A program made the position numbers and the translations under genes. Under the pieces are notes generated by a model. It saw only the letters and a list, made by a program, of their open reading frames with translations, did no database searches and was not told the origin of the DNA. From positions 1-64,000 of the forward strand of contig JAJRTR010000140.1 of the NCBI GenBank assembly GCA_024278215.1: a stretch of 64,000 bases of DNA. The letters are read 5' to 3'. Position 1 is the stretch's first letter. Each line of letters starts with the position of its first letter. Of this stretch, positions 15,625 through 24,939 are shown one piece after another. Origin of the DNA: a bacterium. Lineage in GTDB: Bacteria; UBP15; UBA6099; JAJRTR01.

Positions 15625-18072
15625 ATGAAAAAGACGGAGAATCGTGGAAAAGTATTAGCAGCATTACTGTTTGCTTTTGCGCTGGCGCTTGCCGGTTGCG
15701 GCGGTGGTGGCGGTGGAACTACAGCCACAACACCCGCTCCCACAGGCGGAAGCGCAGATAAAGTTGTAACCATTTCAGGAGATTTCAATGAAACCGCATC
15801 CCGTGTTGCAGGCCGCAGCGCCGCCGCCACAGCCAATGCCTCCGTCCTTGTATATGAGGCGGGAGATGCCGATAAGACACGGCTCAACTCCTCGAGCGAC
15901 ATGACCGATGCCGACGGCAATTACACTGTGAGCATCGACTTCGGAACGAAAACGACAATGGACATAATCGTGGAACTGGTCGGGCAGAACCTGAAGGTGG
16001 CCGTGGACAACCTTACAAGCGATAAAACAACGGTTAACGGGGACCCCGACACGACACGCAAAGCAAAAATATTCGATCTTATCCCGAGCGAAGCGCTTTC
16101 CGACATTTCGCTGCTCGACAATATTTTCGACAGTGAGAATGTTGATATTACAACAGCGCTGACCTCCTCGACACTCGCATCACAGTTTATGACCGACATG
16201 AAGACCGTGGTGAGCACCTGCAACATTGCGACTTCTTCACTTTCCAATGACGATAAAACCTGCATAGCGGATAAAATCAACGACATAGCGGCAACGTCCA
16301 GTGCCGCCCAGGCAGTGAAAGACCTTGTGGAATCTCTCGAGGCAACGTACAGGGAAGAACTGGACCTTCCCGATCCGGCCGACTATTTCTCTGTCGCCGG
16401 CACATTCACCGGCGGCGCAAACCAGTCTGTGCTGGTCTACCAGGCAGGCGACACGGCGAAAACACAGTTGAACTCGCCTGGCGACATGACCGACGCGAAT
16501 GGGAACTTCGACGTGCAAGTCTATGTCGGGAGCGGCAACACGATCGACATAATTATCGAGCTTGCCGGGCAAAACCTGAAAACAGCGGTGGATGATTTCG
16601 CCACGGACGTTTCCGGGCTGACCGGCGACGCGGGCTCGACGCGAAAGGCCGCCGTCTTCGACCTTGCTCCGGATAAACCGCTCGCGACAATTTCCATCAT
16701 CGACGATATGTACGACAACGAGAACTACGATATCTCATCAGTTATCACGAGCGCATCGCTCGCGGACTCATTCCTGTCCGACATCAGTTCCGTCATCAGC
16801 GTCTGCTCGCTTGCGGACGGTTCGCTGGACACATCGGAAAAAACCTGTGCGACGGGTGAACTCTCCTCTATCCTTTCGACAACAACAGCAGTAGACACGG
16901 TGAAAGATCTGATCGAGTCTATCGAGATAGCTTACAAGGTTGAACTGGGCACCGGCACCGACTACGAATACATGGCAAACACGGCCCGCAACGAAGACCG
17001 TGACGACCTCGAAGTCATTTACGAGATATTCTCGGACGGCCAGGTCAGCCTCAGTTCTCTTACCGAGACGGAAATACAGGAACTCGTATCGAAGATGCAG
17101 AGAGCTATCACCGCATGGAAGAAAACATACGACACAACAGTTGGGAAACGCGTTGCGATAAAGGACGAATGCCTTGCGCTCCAGAAGGGCGAAACATTCG
17201 CCGACTCGACGGTGGAAAGCAAAATCGTATACTTGAAAAGCAATCTTGTTCAACTGATACAGGCCGACGCCGCCGCGCTGTCCACGCTGATTTCAGAAAC
17301 AGACATGGGCAGCCTTATAAGCGGCTACGATGTAATACGCGGAGTGCTGATCGACTCGTTTGTCAACGATGCACAGGCGACAAGCGGCCAGGCGCTCGAC
17401 GGTGTCGAGGGTCTGCTGCTGGTGGTGGCCGCGCTGGGCGCGTCGTCTGAAGACACTTCGTCGATGGGCGGCATCATGGACAACTGGGTAACCGAATGGG
17501 ACAAGACTGATGTCGAGGCCGACCTGATGAACGGGCTCGCCCCGCTCGACATGGACGACTCCGACAAGACGGAAAACCTTATGCGCCTCGCCCATGATCT
17601 CCAGGCAGAACTCCCCGCGGACCCGACAGACGAGCAGATTCTCACTATTCTCAACAGGTATCTCACTACCGAAACCAGCACCGAAGCGCTCGCTCTTTAT
17701 CATCAATACAAGGACAACAACTGTGAATACGGCTACGAGTTGAACGGTCTCAACAGCATAACATTCACCGTCAACAACTCCGCCTGCCCCGGCAAGGAGG
17801 AGGTTATCCACCTCATCGAAACGCATTATGAAAAAGGCACGCTTACGAAACTGCGCGCGGTGGTCGACGGCATCGAGGATTATCTTAAAGCGATTCCCAC
17901 GACGGATGAGCTCGCCGTCGGAAGCGCGTTTTCAATCGCGCAGAATGTTCTCGACGACATGAAAGCAAGCGAAGCGAATAAAACCGAACTCAGCGCCGCG
18001 CTCAGTGCGGCGGGTGTCAAGCCGGAACTCTTCTGGCTCTACATGAACCTCGAACCATATATGAGCGAATGA
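15625..18072 (+). CDS. Large lipoprotein with an internal tandem duplication
   Basis: 815 residues from ATG 15625 (GGAGAGG, 8-nt spacing). The leader ends in lipobox LAGC followed by a Gly run, so it is lipidated and probably anchored to a membrane. Two copies of a ~180-residue module follow, each opening with SVLVY(E/Q)AGD...T(R/Q)LNS, then MTDA(D/N)GN, DII(V/I)EL(V/A)GQNLK, and ending in VKDL(V/I)ES(L/I)E. The opening resembles a carboxypeptidase-regulatory-like or Ig-type fold. The C-terminal half is helical and acidic with no known motif. A strong terminator follows. Function is unknown; a surface or adhesion role is a guess. Confidence 0.8.
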   Translation: MKKTENRGKVLAALLFAFALALAGCGGGGGGTTATTPAPTGGSADKVVTISGDFNETASRVAGRSAAATANASVLVYEAGDADKTRLNSSSDMTDADGNYTVSIDFGTKTTMDIIVELVGQNLKVAVDNLTSDKTTVNGDPDTTRKAKIFDLIPSEALSDISLLDNIFDSENVDITTALTSSTLASQFMTDMKTVVSTCNIATSSLSNDDKTCIADKINDIAATSSAAQAVKDLVESLEATYREELDLPDPADYFSVAGTFTGGANQSVLVYQAGDTAKTQLNSPGDMTDANGNFDVQVYVGSGNTIDIIIELAGQNLKTAVDDFATDVSGLTGDAGSTRKAAVFDLAPDKPLATISIIDDMYDNENYDISSVITSASLADSFLSDISSVISVCSLADGSLDTSEKTCATGELSSILSTTTAVDTVKDLIESIEIAYKVELGTGTDYEYMANTARNEDRDDLEVIYEIFSDGQVSLSSLTETEIQELVSKMQRAITAWKKTYDTTVGKRVAIKDECLALQKGETFADSTVESKIVYLKSNLVQLIQADAAALSTLISETDMGSLISGYDVIRGVLIDSFVNDAQATSGQALDGVEGLLLVVAALGASSEDTSSMGGIMDNWVTEWDKTDVEADLMNGLAPLDMDDSDKTENLMRLAHDLQAELPADPTDEQILTILNRYLTTETSTEALALYHQYKDNNCEYGYELNGLNSITFTVNNSACPGKEEVIHLIETHYEKGTLTKLRAVVDGIEDYLKAIPTTDELAVGSAFSIAQNVLDDMKASEANKTELSAALSAAGVKPELFWLYMNLEPYMSE

Positions 18073-18101
18073 CATCGGGCGCACGGAAAACGGACATTTA
18101 C

Positions 18102-18131
18102 AGAAGGGAGCTTTCATTAGCTCCCTTCTTT
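18102..18131 (+). terminator. Rho-independent terminator after the lipoprotein gene
   Basis: Perfect 11-bp stem AGAAGGGAGCT-TTCATT-AGCTCCCTTCT followed by TT, starting 30 bp after the stop. Confidence 0.85.
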
Positions 18132-18180
18132 GCTTATACTTAAGATTTATAGCATTGCAATTATCTCGGGAGACGCAATT

Positions 18181-18978
18181 TTGAGAATAACAGAAAGATT
18201 AGCTTATTGCCTTGTTTTCATTGCCGTTGTAGCCATTGCCTCAGCAGCAGGCGCGGCGGAGGGGCTGCCGGGATACACCGGTAAGTTCGATTTCGTGCAT
18301 CCTGCCAGTATATGGGGCGACGGCATGCGCGTTGCAGTAATGACAGACAAAAACCTTGCCTTATACGAGGGCCAGGAACTGCCCGTAATACGCGACAAAG
18401 AGTTTATCGGTATGGTCTATATTACGGAAATCGGCATGCTTAACGCAATGGGCGAGTTCTACCCGCATAAACAGCTCACACTGATCAAGGGAACAGACAA
18501 TATCGTCGTCCCGAAAAAAGACACGCTTCCCCGCTCACTGCCCACGCCCGGCACAGCACAGATAATATACTTTTCAAAATCACCCGCGAATCTCTGGGTT
18601 TTCATCGACGCGGGCACACTCGACAGCCTCACGGAACGCACCGAAGGAAAAGCATTCCGCGACGGATTTTATGTCGGCAAATTCGAAATGGTTTTTGTCG
18701 GACGCCACTTCTCTTACGGCAGGCTTATTCGCGAAGCTATCGTGCCGCTGGCGGTAGTCCAGGAACTGCGCATCGTGTTTCCCGACGTCATTGATAAACT
18801 CAAAAAAAGCGGCGGCAAGAATGTCGCGCCCAGCACATATCCGCCCGGCGTCAATCCGTTCAAAAGCAAAAACAAGGGGAAAAGCGGCAACACAAAAAAG
18901 AAGAAAAGTAAGTTCAAGGATAACAACGGCGGTGATAAAGAAAAAGAAAGCGGCAATATCCTCCTGAGTCCGTTTTGA
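18181..18978 (+). CDS. Secreted protein of unknown function with a Lys-rich tail
   Basis: 265 residues from TTG 18181, with GGGAG 8 nt upstream; this start yields a clean signal peptide (RLAYCLVFIAVVAIASAAGAA). The mature part begins LPGYTGKFDFVHPASIWGDGMRV and includes LPRSLPTPGTAQIIYFSKSP. The tail (after about residue 225) is strongly basic and low complexity (KSKNKGKSGNTKKKKSKFKDNNGGDKEKE), suited to binding a polyanion. No family was recognised. It is convergent with the START-domain gene, and the two stops are one base apart. Confidence 0.68.
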   Translation: MRITERLAYCLVFIAVVAIASAAGAAEGLPGYTGKFDFVHPASIWGDGMRVAVMTDKNLALYEGQELPVIRDKEFIGMVYITEIGMLNAMGEFYPHKQLTLIKGTDNIVVPKKDTLPRSLPTPGTAQIIYFSKSPANLWVFIDAGTLDSLTERTEGKAFRDGFYVGKFEMVFVGRHFSYGRLIREAIVPLAVVQELRIVFPDVIDKLKKSGGKNVAPSTYPPGVNPFKSKNKGKSGNTKKKKSKFKDNNGGDKEKESGNILLSPF

Positions 18979-18979
18979 T

Positions 18980-20209
18980 TCACCGGGATTCGCACCACTT
19001 TTTTATTTCATCAGTGATGATCATGCCCTGTGAAAGGTCGATGGACTCCTGGAGCGCGGGCAGTTTGTCGAGCATGATGTTTGCAATTGCTCCCATGGTG
19101 CTGATGTCGCTGACAGATGAGTTGAACAACCCGGTTTTCGCGCCGTCCGCAAATGGTTTGAGTTCCCAGATATTGAAGAGATCGCTTCGTTTGCTTTTTT
19201 CGTCGGTTGTAGTCATTTTATCAGGCTTCTCGAAGGAGTAAATATTTATTCCCCGCGTGGCGATTTTTATCGGACCGAGCCTGATGATCTCGGTTTTCAT
19301 CTTCACACGTGCGCCGTTTTCATCTTCAGACAGAACGCGCGACCTTGTTATCTGCGGTATGCGCCGGGCATAGTCTTTGAAGTCTGTAAGTATCTTCCAG
19401 ACATCAGTCTGTTTCTTATTCACAAGCACCGCGGCGGTTGCGATCTCCCGGACTCCGATGCGTGAGAGGAAGCCCACCCGACCGCCTTCAAGCAGTTTGA
19501 GCAAGTCGGCCTTGTCCATCCCTTTCCACATCAGCTCCGAGCCTGTGGGCGCGTAAGATAGTGGTTTGCCCTGTGCCTTCTCGACTATAGCTTTGACAAA
19601 AACGATTGCGCTCGACAGATTTATCGCCATCACGGTGGCGGGCTGTCTGGCGAGCGCACCGCCGACAATCGGATTCACCGACGCCAGGTCGGATGTGATA
19701 GCGTATATCGCAACGGTTTTCTTACCGTCGGCCACGGGATACAGTTCCCAGTAGCCTTCGACGTTCTTCACGTCGCCTTCCACCCAGTGGATATTAGCGC
19801 GGCGGGGCGGCTCCAGATTATAGTGCAATGTGTATTTCGCCTTTATATTTATCAGACTCATTTTTAGAACGCTTATCTCGAACCGGACATCGACAGTGTT
19901 CCCGTCGCGCTTCAGTTCTTTAGTCAACATCGTATCGGGCATCAATGTCGAGTAGCCATTGAAATCGGTGACGACCTGCCAGAGTTTGTCCGGGGGCGCA
20001 TCGGCAAGTATGCCTATGCTGCACATCTCGATGCCGCCTTCTCCTACGGAATCCACGGATATGAGTTCGCCCTTTTCGAGTATGGTAGCGAGCACTTCCT
20101 TGTCCATGCCGCGCCACGACGGTATGTTGTCGGGGATATCCAGCGCAAGCGCCACGACCGGCATCAACAGCATCAGGATAAATGCGGGAAACTGGATGGT
20201 TCTTTTCAT
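18980..20209 (-). CDS. Secreted protein with two tandem START/SRPBCC (COQ10-like) domains
   Basis: 409 residues with a signal peptide (FILMLLMPVVALA). Two homologous halves begin W(R/K)GMDK(E/A)(V/D)L..(I)LE(K/G)G, at about residues 33 and 228. Each continues into a polyketide-cyclase/START core (PPDKLWQVVTDFNGYSTLMPDT... and QTDVWKILTDFKDYARRIPQIT...) ending in GYWELYP and NIWELKPF. Such cavities bind hydrophobic ligands such as lipids or quinones. Being exported and duplicated, it may shuttle lipid in the periplasm (inference). Upstream of the start no strong ribosome site is visible. Confidence 0.8.
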   Translation of the reverse strand: MKRTIQFPAFILMLLMPVVALALDIPDNIPSWRGMDKEVLATILEKGELISVDSVGEGGIEMCSIGILADAPPDKLWQVVTDFNGYSTLMPDTMLTKELKRDGNTVDVRFEISVLKMSLINIKAKYTLHYNLEPPRRANIHWVEGDVKNVEGYWELYPVADGKKTVAIYAITSDLASVNPIVGGALARQPATVMAINLSSAIVFVKAIVEKAQGKPLSYAPTGSELMWKGMDKADLLKLLEGGRVGFLSRIGVREIATAAVLVNKKQTDVWKILTDFKDYARRIPQITRSRVLSEDENGARVKMKTEIIRLGPIKIATRGINIYSFEKPDKMTTTDEKSKRSDLFNIWELKPFADGAKTGLFNSSVSDISTMGAIANIMLDKLPALQESIDLSQGMIITDEIKKWCESR

Positions 20210-20393
20210 ATTTATTCGGCCCCTTTTTGTTATTGCGGAAACTATACTCTCACATTACAGTTGAAGAAGGAAGGTGTCAAGAGATAATCTATACATGTAG
20301 CAGCGCTGAAATTGCAAAAAAATTGATTTGAAGTTACGATCTTAGTGGTGCTGACAGGTTATTATGGGACAACATGATATAGAATACATGTCA

Positions 20394-20572
20394 GAGCCAA
20401 TTGCAATATTATGTTCGTAGCGAGGTCGAGCGAAATTATCCAGAGCAAGGAGGAGGTGTAAAATCCTCGCTGGCGTACTTGTAGAGTACGTCGAGAACGA
20501 TTTTGTACCGACAACGCAGCTATGGACAACCAGCAGCCAACCGCAGCAGAATCGTAATTTTGCAATTGGCTC
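20394..20572 (+). mobile_element. 178-bp MITE-like element, copy B, with 4-bp target duplication
   Basis: Full copy with ends GAGCCAATTGCAATATT and AATTTTGCAATTGGCTC. It is flanked by GTCA on both sides (bases 20390-20393 and 20573-20576), as expected for a 4-bp target-site duplication. It lies just upstream of the histidine kinase gene and could alter its promoter. Confidence 0.88.
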
Positions 20573-20599
20573 GTCAGACAATGGAGCGGGTGGTTTAAT

Positions 20600-22048
20600 A
20601 TGGAACTGAGTCACGCTCACCTGCGCATCGGTGCGAGCGATGTGAAGAGCGATCTCAAACAGCGGATGATCAACAGGCTTCACTGGATACACGTGATGCG
20701 CTGGTTCGCGGTGGGCGTCGCATGTATCGCGATGCTTTCCGCGTGGTTTCTGTACAGGCTGCCGCTCCATTACGCCGCGCTTGCGTCTTCCGTACTGCTG
20801 CTTGCGATATTCAATGTAACATTTACATACGCCGGGCGTCGTTTCGATCATGAAACCACGCCGATGTGGAAATTCAACCGCCTGATATATTCAGAAATAT
20901 CTGTCGATTTCATATTGCTCGCCTGCATGATTCACCTCACCGGCGGGATCAGCAATTTTTTCGCTTTCTATTACGTTCTGCATATCGTAATCGGCAACCT
21001 GCTCGTGCCGCGCAAGGTCGGCTATTTCATGGCGGCCATGGGCACATTGCTCGTCGGTGCAGTCGCCATTCTCGAAATGAAAGGTATCCTGCCTCATTAT
21101 TCACTGGGTTCCTTCGCGCCCGACAACGCTTATGCCGAACCCGGCTATGTGTTCCACTACATGATCATTTTATCCGGACTGCTTTTCGCCATGTCTTATG
21201 TCGCATCTACTCTTTCCATGATGATTTACCGAAGGGAACGCTACCTGACCGAACTGAAAGAAAAACTCGAAGTATGGAACCGGCAGATGCGGCTTGCAAA
21301 CGACCGTCTCATAGAGATCGACAGGACGAAAACGCAGTTTATGCGGCTGTCGGGGCACGAGATACGCTCGCCCCTGAGCGCGATGCTAAGTATAATGCGG
21401 ACGATACTCGAGGGGTACGTCAAGGAAGAAGGGAAGATACTCGAGATGATCGGCCTGGCGAACCGGCGCGCGAACGAAGCGCTCGAGATCACTAATAAGC
21501 TCCTGCAACTCGCCCGCGAAAAAGGCAAAGACCTCGAACCCGAATCCTTCGACATGATCGCCGAAACTATAGCGGAGATCAAGGAAATCGGGCCGCTCGC
21601 CGAAAAACATTTTGTCAGTGTCGACCTCGAACCCCCGACCGCCGATTCGATACTCGTGCATGTAGACCGCGAAAGTTTTCGCCTGGCTGTTCAGAATCTT
21701 CTTTCAAACGCGATAATATATTCGAACCCGGAAAGCAGGGTAACCGTGCATCTCGAAAAGTGGCATGACAAGGGCATGGTGATCATTGTCGACCGCGGTA
21801 TCGGCATACCCGAGGAGTTCATGCCCGGCATCTACGACGAGTTCAGCCGCGCGCGCAACGCACGCAAACACGACCACTCGGGCACAGGGCTCGGCATGTC
21901 CATCACAAGGCAGGCGGCCGTCAACATCGGCGGCAGCATCACCGTCAGAAGCATTTCGCTTCAGGGAACTGTAGCCCGCCTCACGGTGCCGCTCAGGAAA
22001 AATGAATCGTCGGTCGACGACTCCGAAGCGCAACAGCAACTCGCATAA
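20600..22048 (+). CDS. Membrane sensor histidine kinase
   Basis: 482 residues. Residues 25-210 carry about six membrane segments forming the input module. A coiled linker leads to the H-box SGHEIRSPLSAM (phosphorylated His, about residue 253). The ATPase part has N-box NLLSNAI, G1 DRGIGIP and G2 GTGLGMSI. No response regulator is adjacent, so it is an orphan kinase here; the stand-alone receiver at 33526 is one conceivable partner. The membrane input part resembles 5/6-TM receptor modules without extracellular domains. Confidence 0.9.
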   Translation: MELSHAHLRIGASDVKSDLKQRMINRLHWIHVMRWFAVGVACIAMLSAWFLYRLPLHYAALASSVLLLAIFNVTFTYAGRRFDHETTPMWKFNRLIYSEISVDFILLACMIHLTGGISNFFAFYYVLHIVIGNLLVPRKVGYFMAAMGTLLVGAVAILEMKGILPHYSLGSFAPDNAYAEPGYVFHYMIILSGLLFAMSYVASTLSMMIYRRERYLTELKEKLEVWNRQMRLANDRLIEIDRTKTQFMRLSGHEIRSPLSAMLSIMRTILEGYVKEEGKILEMIGLANRRANEALEITNKLLQLAREKGKDLEPESFDMIAETIAEIKEIGPLAEKHFVSVDLEPPTADSILVHVDRESFRLAVQNLLSNAIIYSNPESRVTVHLEKWHDKGMVIIVDRGIGIPEEFMPGIYDEFSRARNARKHDHSGTGLGMSITRQAAVNIGGSITVRSISLQGTVARLTVPLRKNESSVDDSEAQQQLA

Positions 22049-22124
22049 CAGAAAAACCCGGACGGTTTTTCTTGAGAAGGCAAACCCTGCAACAGCAACT
22101 TAGACAAAGGACAGAAACAGATAC

Positions 22125-23549
22125 ATGCTTGAAAAAGTGGAAACGACAACAGACAGAACACTTATAAAAAATGTCGATCTTCTTGATGTGAAAAACGGTG
22201 ATATAAGCAAGACTGTGAATGTGTTCGCATCGGGAGGAGTGATAGCGGATGTGGATGCCGCCCCCAAGCGGGAAGATTGCGATGTGATCGACGGGCAAGG
22301 CTATACGATGATCCCCGGCCTCATAAACTGCCACGCCCACATACTGAGTCCGTTTATATCCGAGCAGGACGGGCTGCCCGGCCTGTGGTCGTTGCACCAG
22401 ATGCGCCTCAACATGGAGGCGACACTCGCGGCAGGCGTCGTCTGCGTGAGGGACCTGCTTGCGGTGATACATGTGATGAATCGAATGAGAGCGAAAATCG
22501 AATCCGGAAAAATCGCCGGCCCCGACATCGTGGCGGCAGGTCCGGTGCTGAGTTGTAAAGGCGGATACCCTGAGTTCATAACACCGTTGTACTTTCCTCT
22601 GTCGGCGATAGCCGGTCAACCGAAGTTGCATCTGCGCACAGTCAAAAAAGCCGTGGCCATGGTTCGCCATATCCACAAATGCGGCGCGGAAGTCGCAAAA
22701 GTCGGCTACACTTCATTCACACGAGATTTCTTTTCAAAGAATAATATGCCGACAATATCCGACGAGGTTTTTGACGCTGTATGCAGCACCGCCCACAAAC
22801 TCGATATGAAGGTGGCTGTGCATCACAACTGGGCGGACGATGTGCCGAAGATACTGCGCGCGGATATCGATTCGCTCGAACATGTCGTTTACGACCGGGA
22901 AATGAACGACCGGGAAATCGCCATGATCAAGGACAGCGGTGTGGTTGTTGTGCCGACTTTGACGATCTCGAACAGCATGGCGCGTCTCGAGGAAAAGAGA
23001 GGATTCCTGCACAGCGAACGCGCGAAAGAACGCTTCGACTATCATGCGCTGGAACATCTCCAGTGGATCGCCGATACGTGGCTCGACTTTAACGGGGAAA
23101 AATACGACAAGTCGTTCGGCTTCTGGCGCGCAAACAGAAAACATTCCGCTATAACAGAGCGAAACGCCACAAAACTGTACGAGGCGGGTGTGCCGCTGTG
23201 CGCCGGGACAGACCTGGGCGCGGTGGTCGCCTGGCCGGGTGAGCTTGCCGACGAAATAAAACGGCTCCACCACATCGGCATGACAAAGCTCGAAGCTATC
23301 CAGGCAGCTACAATAAATGCGGCGAAACTTGTCGGCCGGGAAAAGCTTCTCGGCTCCGTCGAAGTCGGAAAAAGGTCGGATGTCGTTCTCGTCGAAGGCA
23401 ATCCGCTCGATGACCTCGACGCGCTCAAGAAGGTTCGCCTTGTGGGCCGGGGTGGCCGATGGTACAGGCCGCTGCACTCGGAAGTACCGGACTTCTGGCC
23501 CGGCTACAATGTGCTCTCCCACTACGACGAGTCGGAAGATACTCTTTAA
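22125..23549 (+). CDS. Amidohydrolase-family protein (imidazolonepropionase/prolidase-like)
   Basis: 474 residues. The metal-dependent hydrolase TIM barrel has GLINCHAH (first metal pair), Lys in VAKVGYTS (bridging carbamate position), VAVHHN and DSLEHVV (His ligands) and GTDLG (catalytic Asp), all in the family order. The composite beta-sandwich is made of the N-terminal strands (LIKNVDLLDVKNGDI...) and C-terminal strands (GKRSDVVLVEGNPLDD). It hydrolyses an amide, lactam or peptide bond, substrate unknown. It follows the kinase gene by 76 bp on the same strand. Confidence 0.9.
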   Translation: MLEKVETTTDRTLIKNVDLLDVKNGDISKTVNVFASGGVIADVDAAPKREDCDVIDGQGYTMIPGLINCHAHILSPFISEQDGLPGLWSLHQMRLNMEATLAAGVVCVRDLLAVIHVMNRMRAKIESGKIAGPDIVAAGPVLSCKGGYPEFITPLYFPLSAIAGQPKLHLRTVKKAVAMVRHIHKCGAEVAKVGYTSFTRDFFSKNNMPTISDEVFDAVCSTAHKLDMKVAVHHNWADDVPKILRADIDSLEHVVYDREMNDREIAMIKDSGVVVVPTLTISNSMARLEEKRGFLHSERAKERFDYHALEHLQWIADTWLDFNGEKYDKSFGFWRANRKHSAITERNATKLYEAGVPLCAGTDLGAVVAWPGELADEIKRLHHIGMTKLEAIQAATINAAKLVGREKLLGSVEVGKRSDVVLVEGNPLDDLDALKKVRLVGRGGRWYRPLHSEVPDFWPGYNVLSHYDESEDTL

Positions 23550-23602
23550 GATACTCAACAATATTTTGCCGATAAGCAGCACGGTCGAAAGTGCAGGAAT
23601 AA

Positions 23603-24838
23603 ATGAAAACTAAAACCAATTCTTTTTTGGCCGTTTTGTTTTTTGTCGCCGCGGTTCTTTCAACACCAGCAATCAGCGCGCTTGAGGACGGCGGCAATCA
23701 TGCGGTAATCAATACTTATTCTGTTTCTGTCGAAGGAAAATGGATCGACGCATTCGGACAGGCTGCCGGGGCTGAGATCGAATCGGTAATGCAGGCAAAC
23801 GGTTTCGTCACGGCTGGAGGCGAAGGCGACAAGGATAATATCGCTATTCTGTTTCGTGTTAAAGAAGCGGAATCGAAAAAGAAAGTTAATCCCAGCGGGA
23901 TGCTTCTCGCCGGAGGTATTTCATCGGCGGTCGCCCTGGATGTACGCATCGAGGCGGAGATGACCGCCGAGATCGCGGGCCACAGTATTTTCAGCGAGAG
24001 CATAGTACATAGAAACAGGCCGCGCGAGCTTTTCTCGGGCTGGATACGAAGCCGCGGCGTCAAAAAACACGCGATAGAAAACGCGGCGAAAAAACTTGCG
24101 GCGCGTTTGATCGGGAGCCTGTCCGGAGGCAACGTAAATCCTGTTGTTCCACCACGCTCAAACGCTGATCTTCTTACAGGCGACGGGGATATATGGCCTG
24201 TGTTCAGGGGTGGTCTCGCGGCGATAGCGATACATGAAGCAGGCCATACGATAAACGCGCGCCTGCTGGGTCATGACGTTGAATTTAAGGGGAACGACTC
24301 GCGAACATTTGTCGACGGGCCTGATATGACGCTGGGCCTTTCCCTGTTTTTCGCGCACAGGACAGGCAAAGACATGTTGCTTCCCCTGTTGCCGGATGTC
24401 ACCTACGATTTCAACCCGGTGGAGACTTCCAAGGGCGACATCTCCTATGTCGACAAATACGGCCGGCCTGTTTCCGGCGGCAGTCGCGACAGCGCCCTGC
24501 TTTCATACTCGGGAATACTCTTTCAGAACATGACAAACGAGTACATACTTACTAAACATCCACGGCTGATAGACGAGGACAGGCCATTCCTAAAGGGCAT
24601 TGTTCTGATGAACTTTTTCCTGCCTGCTTTTTATACAGTGAAGGGCTACGACGATCCGAACAGCGATCTGCTGCGGCTGCAAAGCGCTCTCGGAGCGGAC
24701 CGATGGAAGGTTAATTCCATGGTTCTACTCCCCACCGCTATCGACTTTTACCGCTACTACCATCCGGAAAAAAAGAAGCTGCGCCGTTACTCCAGGATAG
24801 CAAAACTTATTCCACTAATCGTATGCCTGTCCGAGTAG
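23603..24838 (+). CDS. Secreted protein with HExxH zinc-protease motif
   Basis: 411 residues with a signal peptide (SFLAVLFFVAAVLSTPAISA). The N-terminal half (residues 30-180) looks like a lipoprotein-type alpha/beta domain. At about residue 208 the motif AAIAIHEAGHTINARLLGH gives HEAGH, the zinc-binding and catalytic signature, in a hydrophobic helix as in M48/M50-like proteases. A third zinc ligand was not identified with certainty; a Glu in NMTNEYIL is a candidate. The C-terminus has hydrophobic stretches. No family was recognised, so protease activity is an inference from this motif alone. Confidence 0.6.
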   Translation: MKTKTNSFLAVLFFVAAVLSTPAISALEDGGNHAVINTYSVSVEGKWIDAFGQAAGAEIESVMQANGFVTAGGEGDKDNIAILFRVKEAESKKKVNPSGMLLAGGISSAVALDVRIEAEMTAEIAGHSIFSESIVHRNRPRELFSGWIRSRGVKKHAIENAAKKLAARLIGSLSGGNVNPVVPPRSNADLLTGDGDIWPVFRGGLAAIAIHEAGHTINARLLGHDVEFKGNDSRTFVDGPDMTLGLSLFFAHRTGKDMLLPLLPDVTYDFNPVETSKGDISYVDKYGRPVSGGSRDSALLSYSGILFQNMTNEYILTKHPRLIDEDRPFLKGIVLMNFFLPAFYTVKGYDDPNSDLLRLQSALGADRWKVNSMVLLPTAIDFYRYYHPEKKKLRRYSRIAKLIPLIVCLSE

Positions 24839-24850
24839 GAGGAAATAGAG

Positions 24851-24921
24851 AAAATAGGGACAGTTCCCATTTATTTTCCAGCTTAGTTGGTTAAGCAATA
24901 AATGGTAACTGTCCCTATTTT
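24851..24921. repeat. REP-like inverted repeat with GGGACAGTT motif
   Basis: Arms AAAATAGGGACAGTTCCCAT plus TTATT (24851-24875) and its reverse complement at 24897-24921 match at 24 of 25 positions around a 21-bp loop. Similar GGGACAG palindromes are typical of RAYT (REP-associated transposase) mobilised repeats. It lies between convergent genes and could also end both transcripts. Confidence 0.75.
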
Positions 24922-24939
24922 TCCTGTTTTTCCTGTTTT

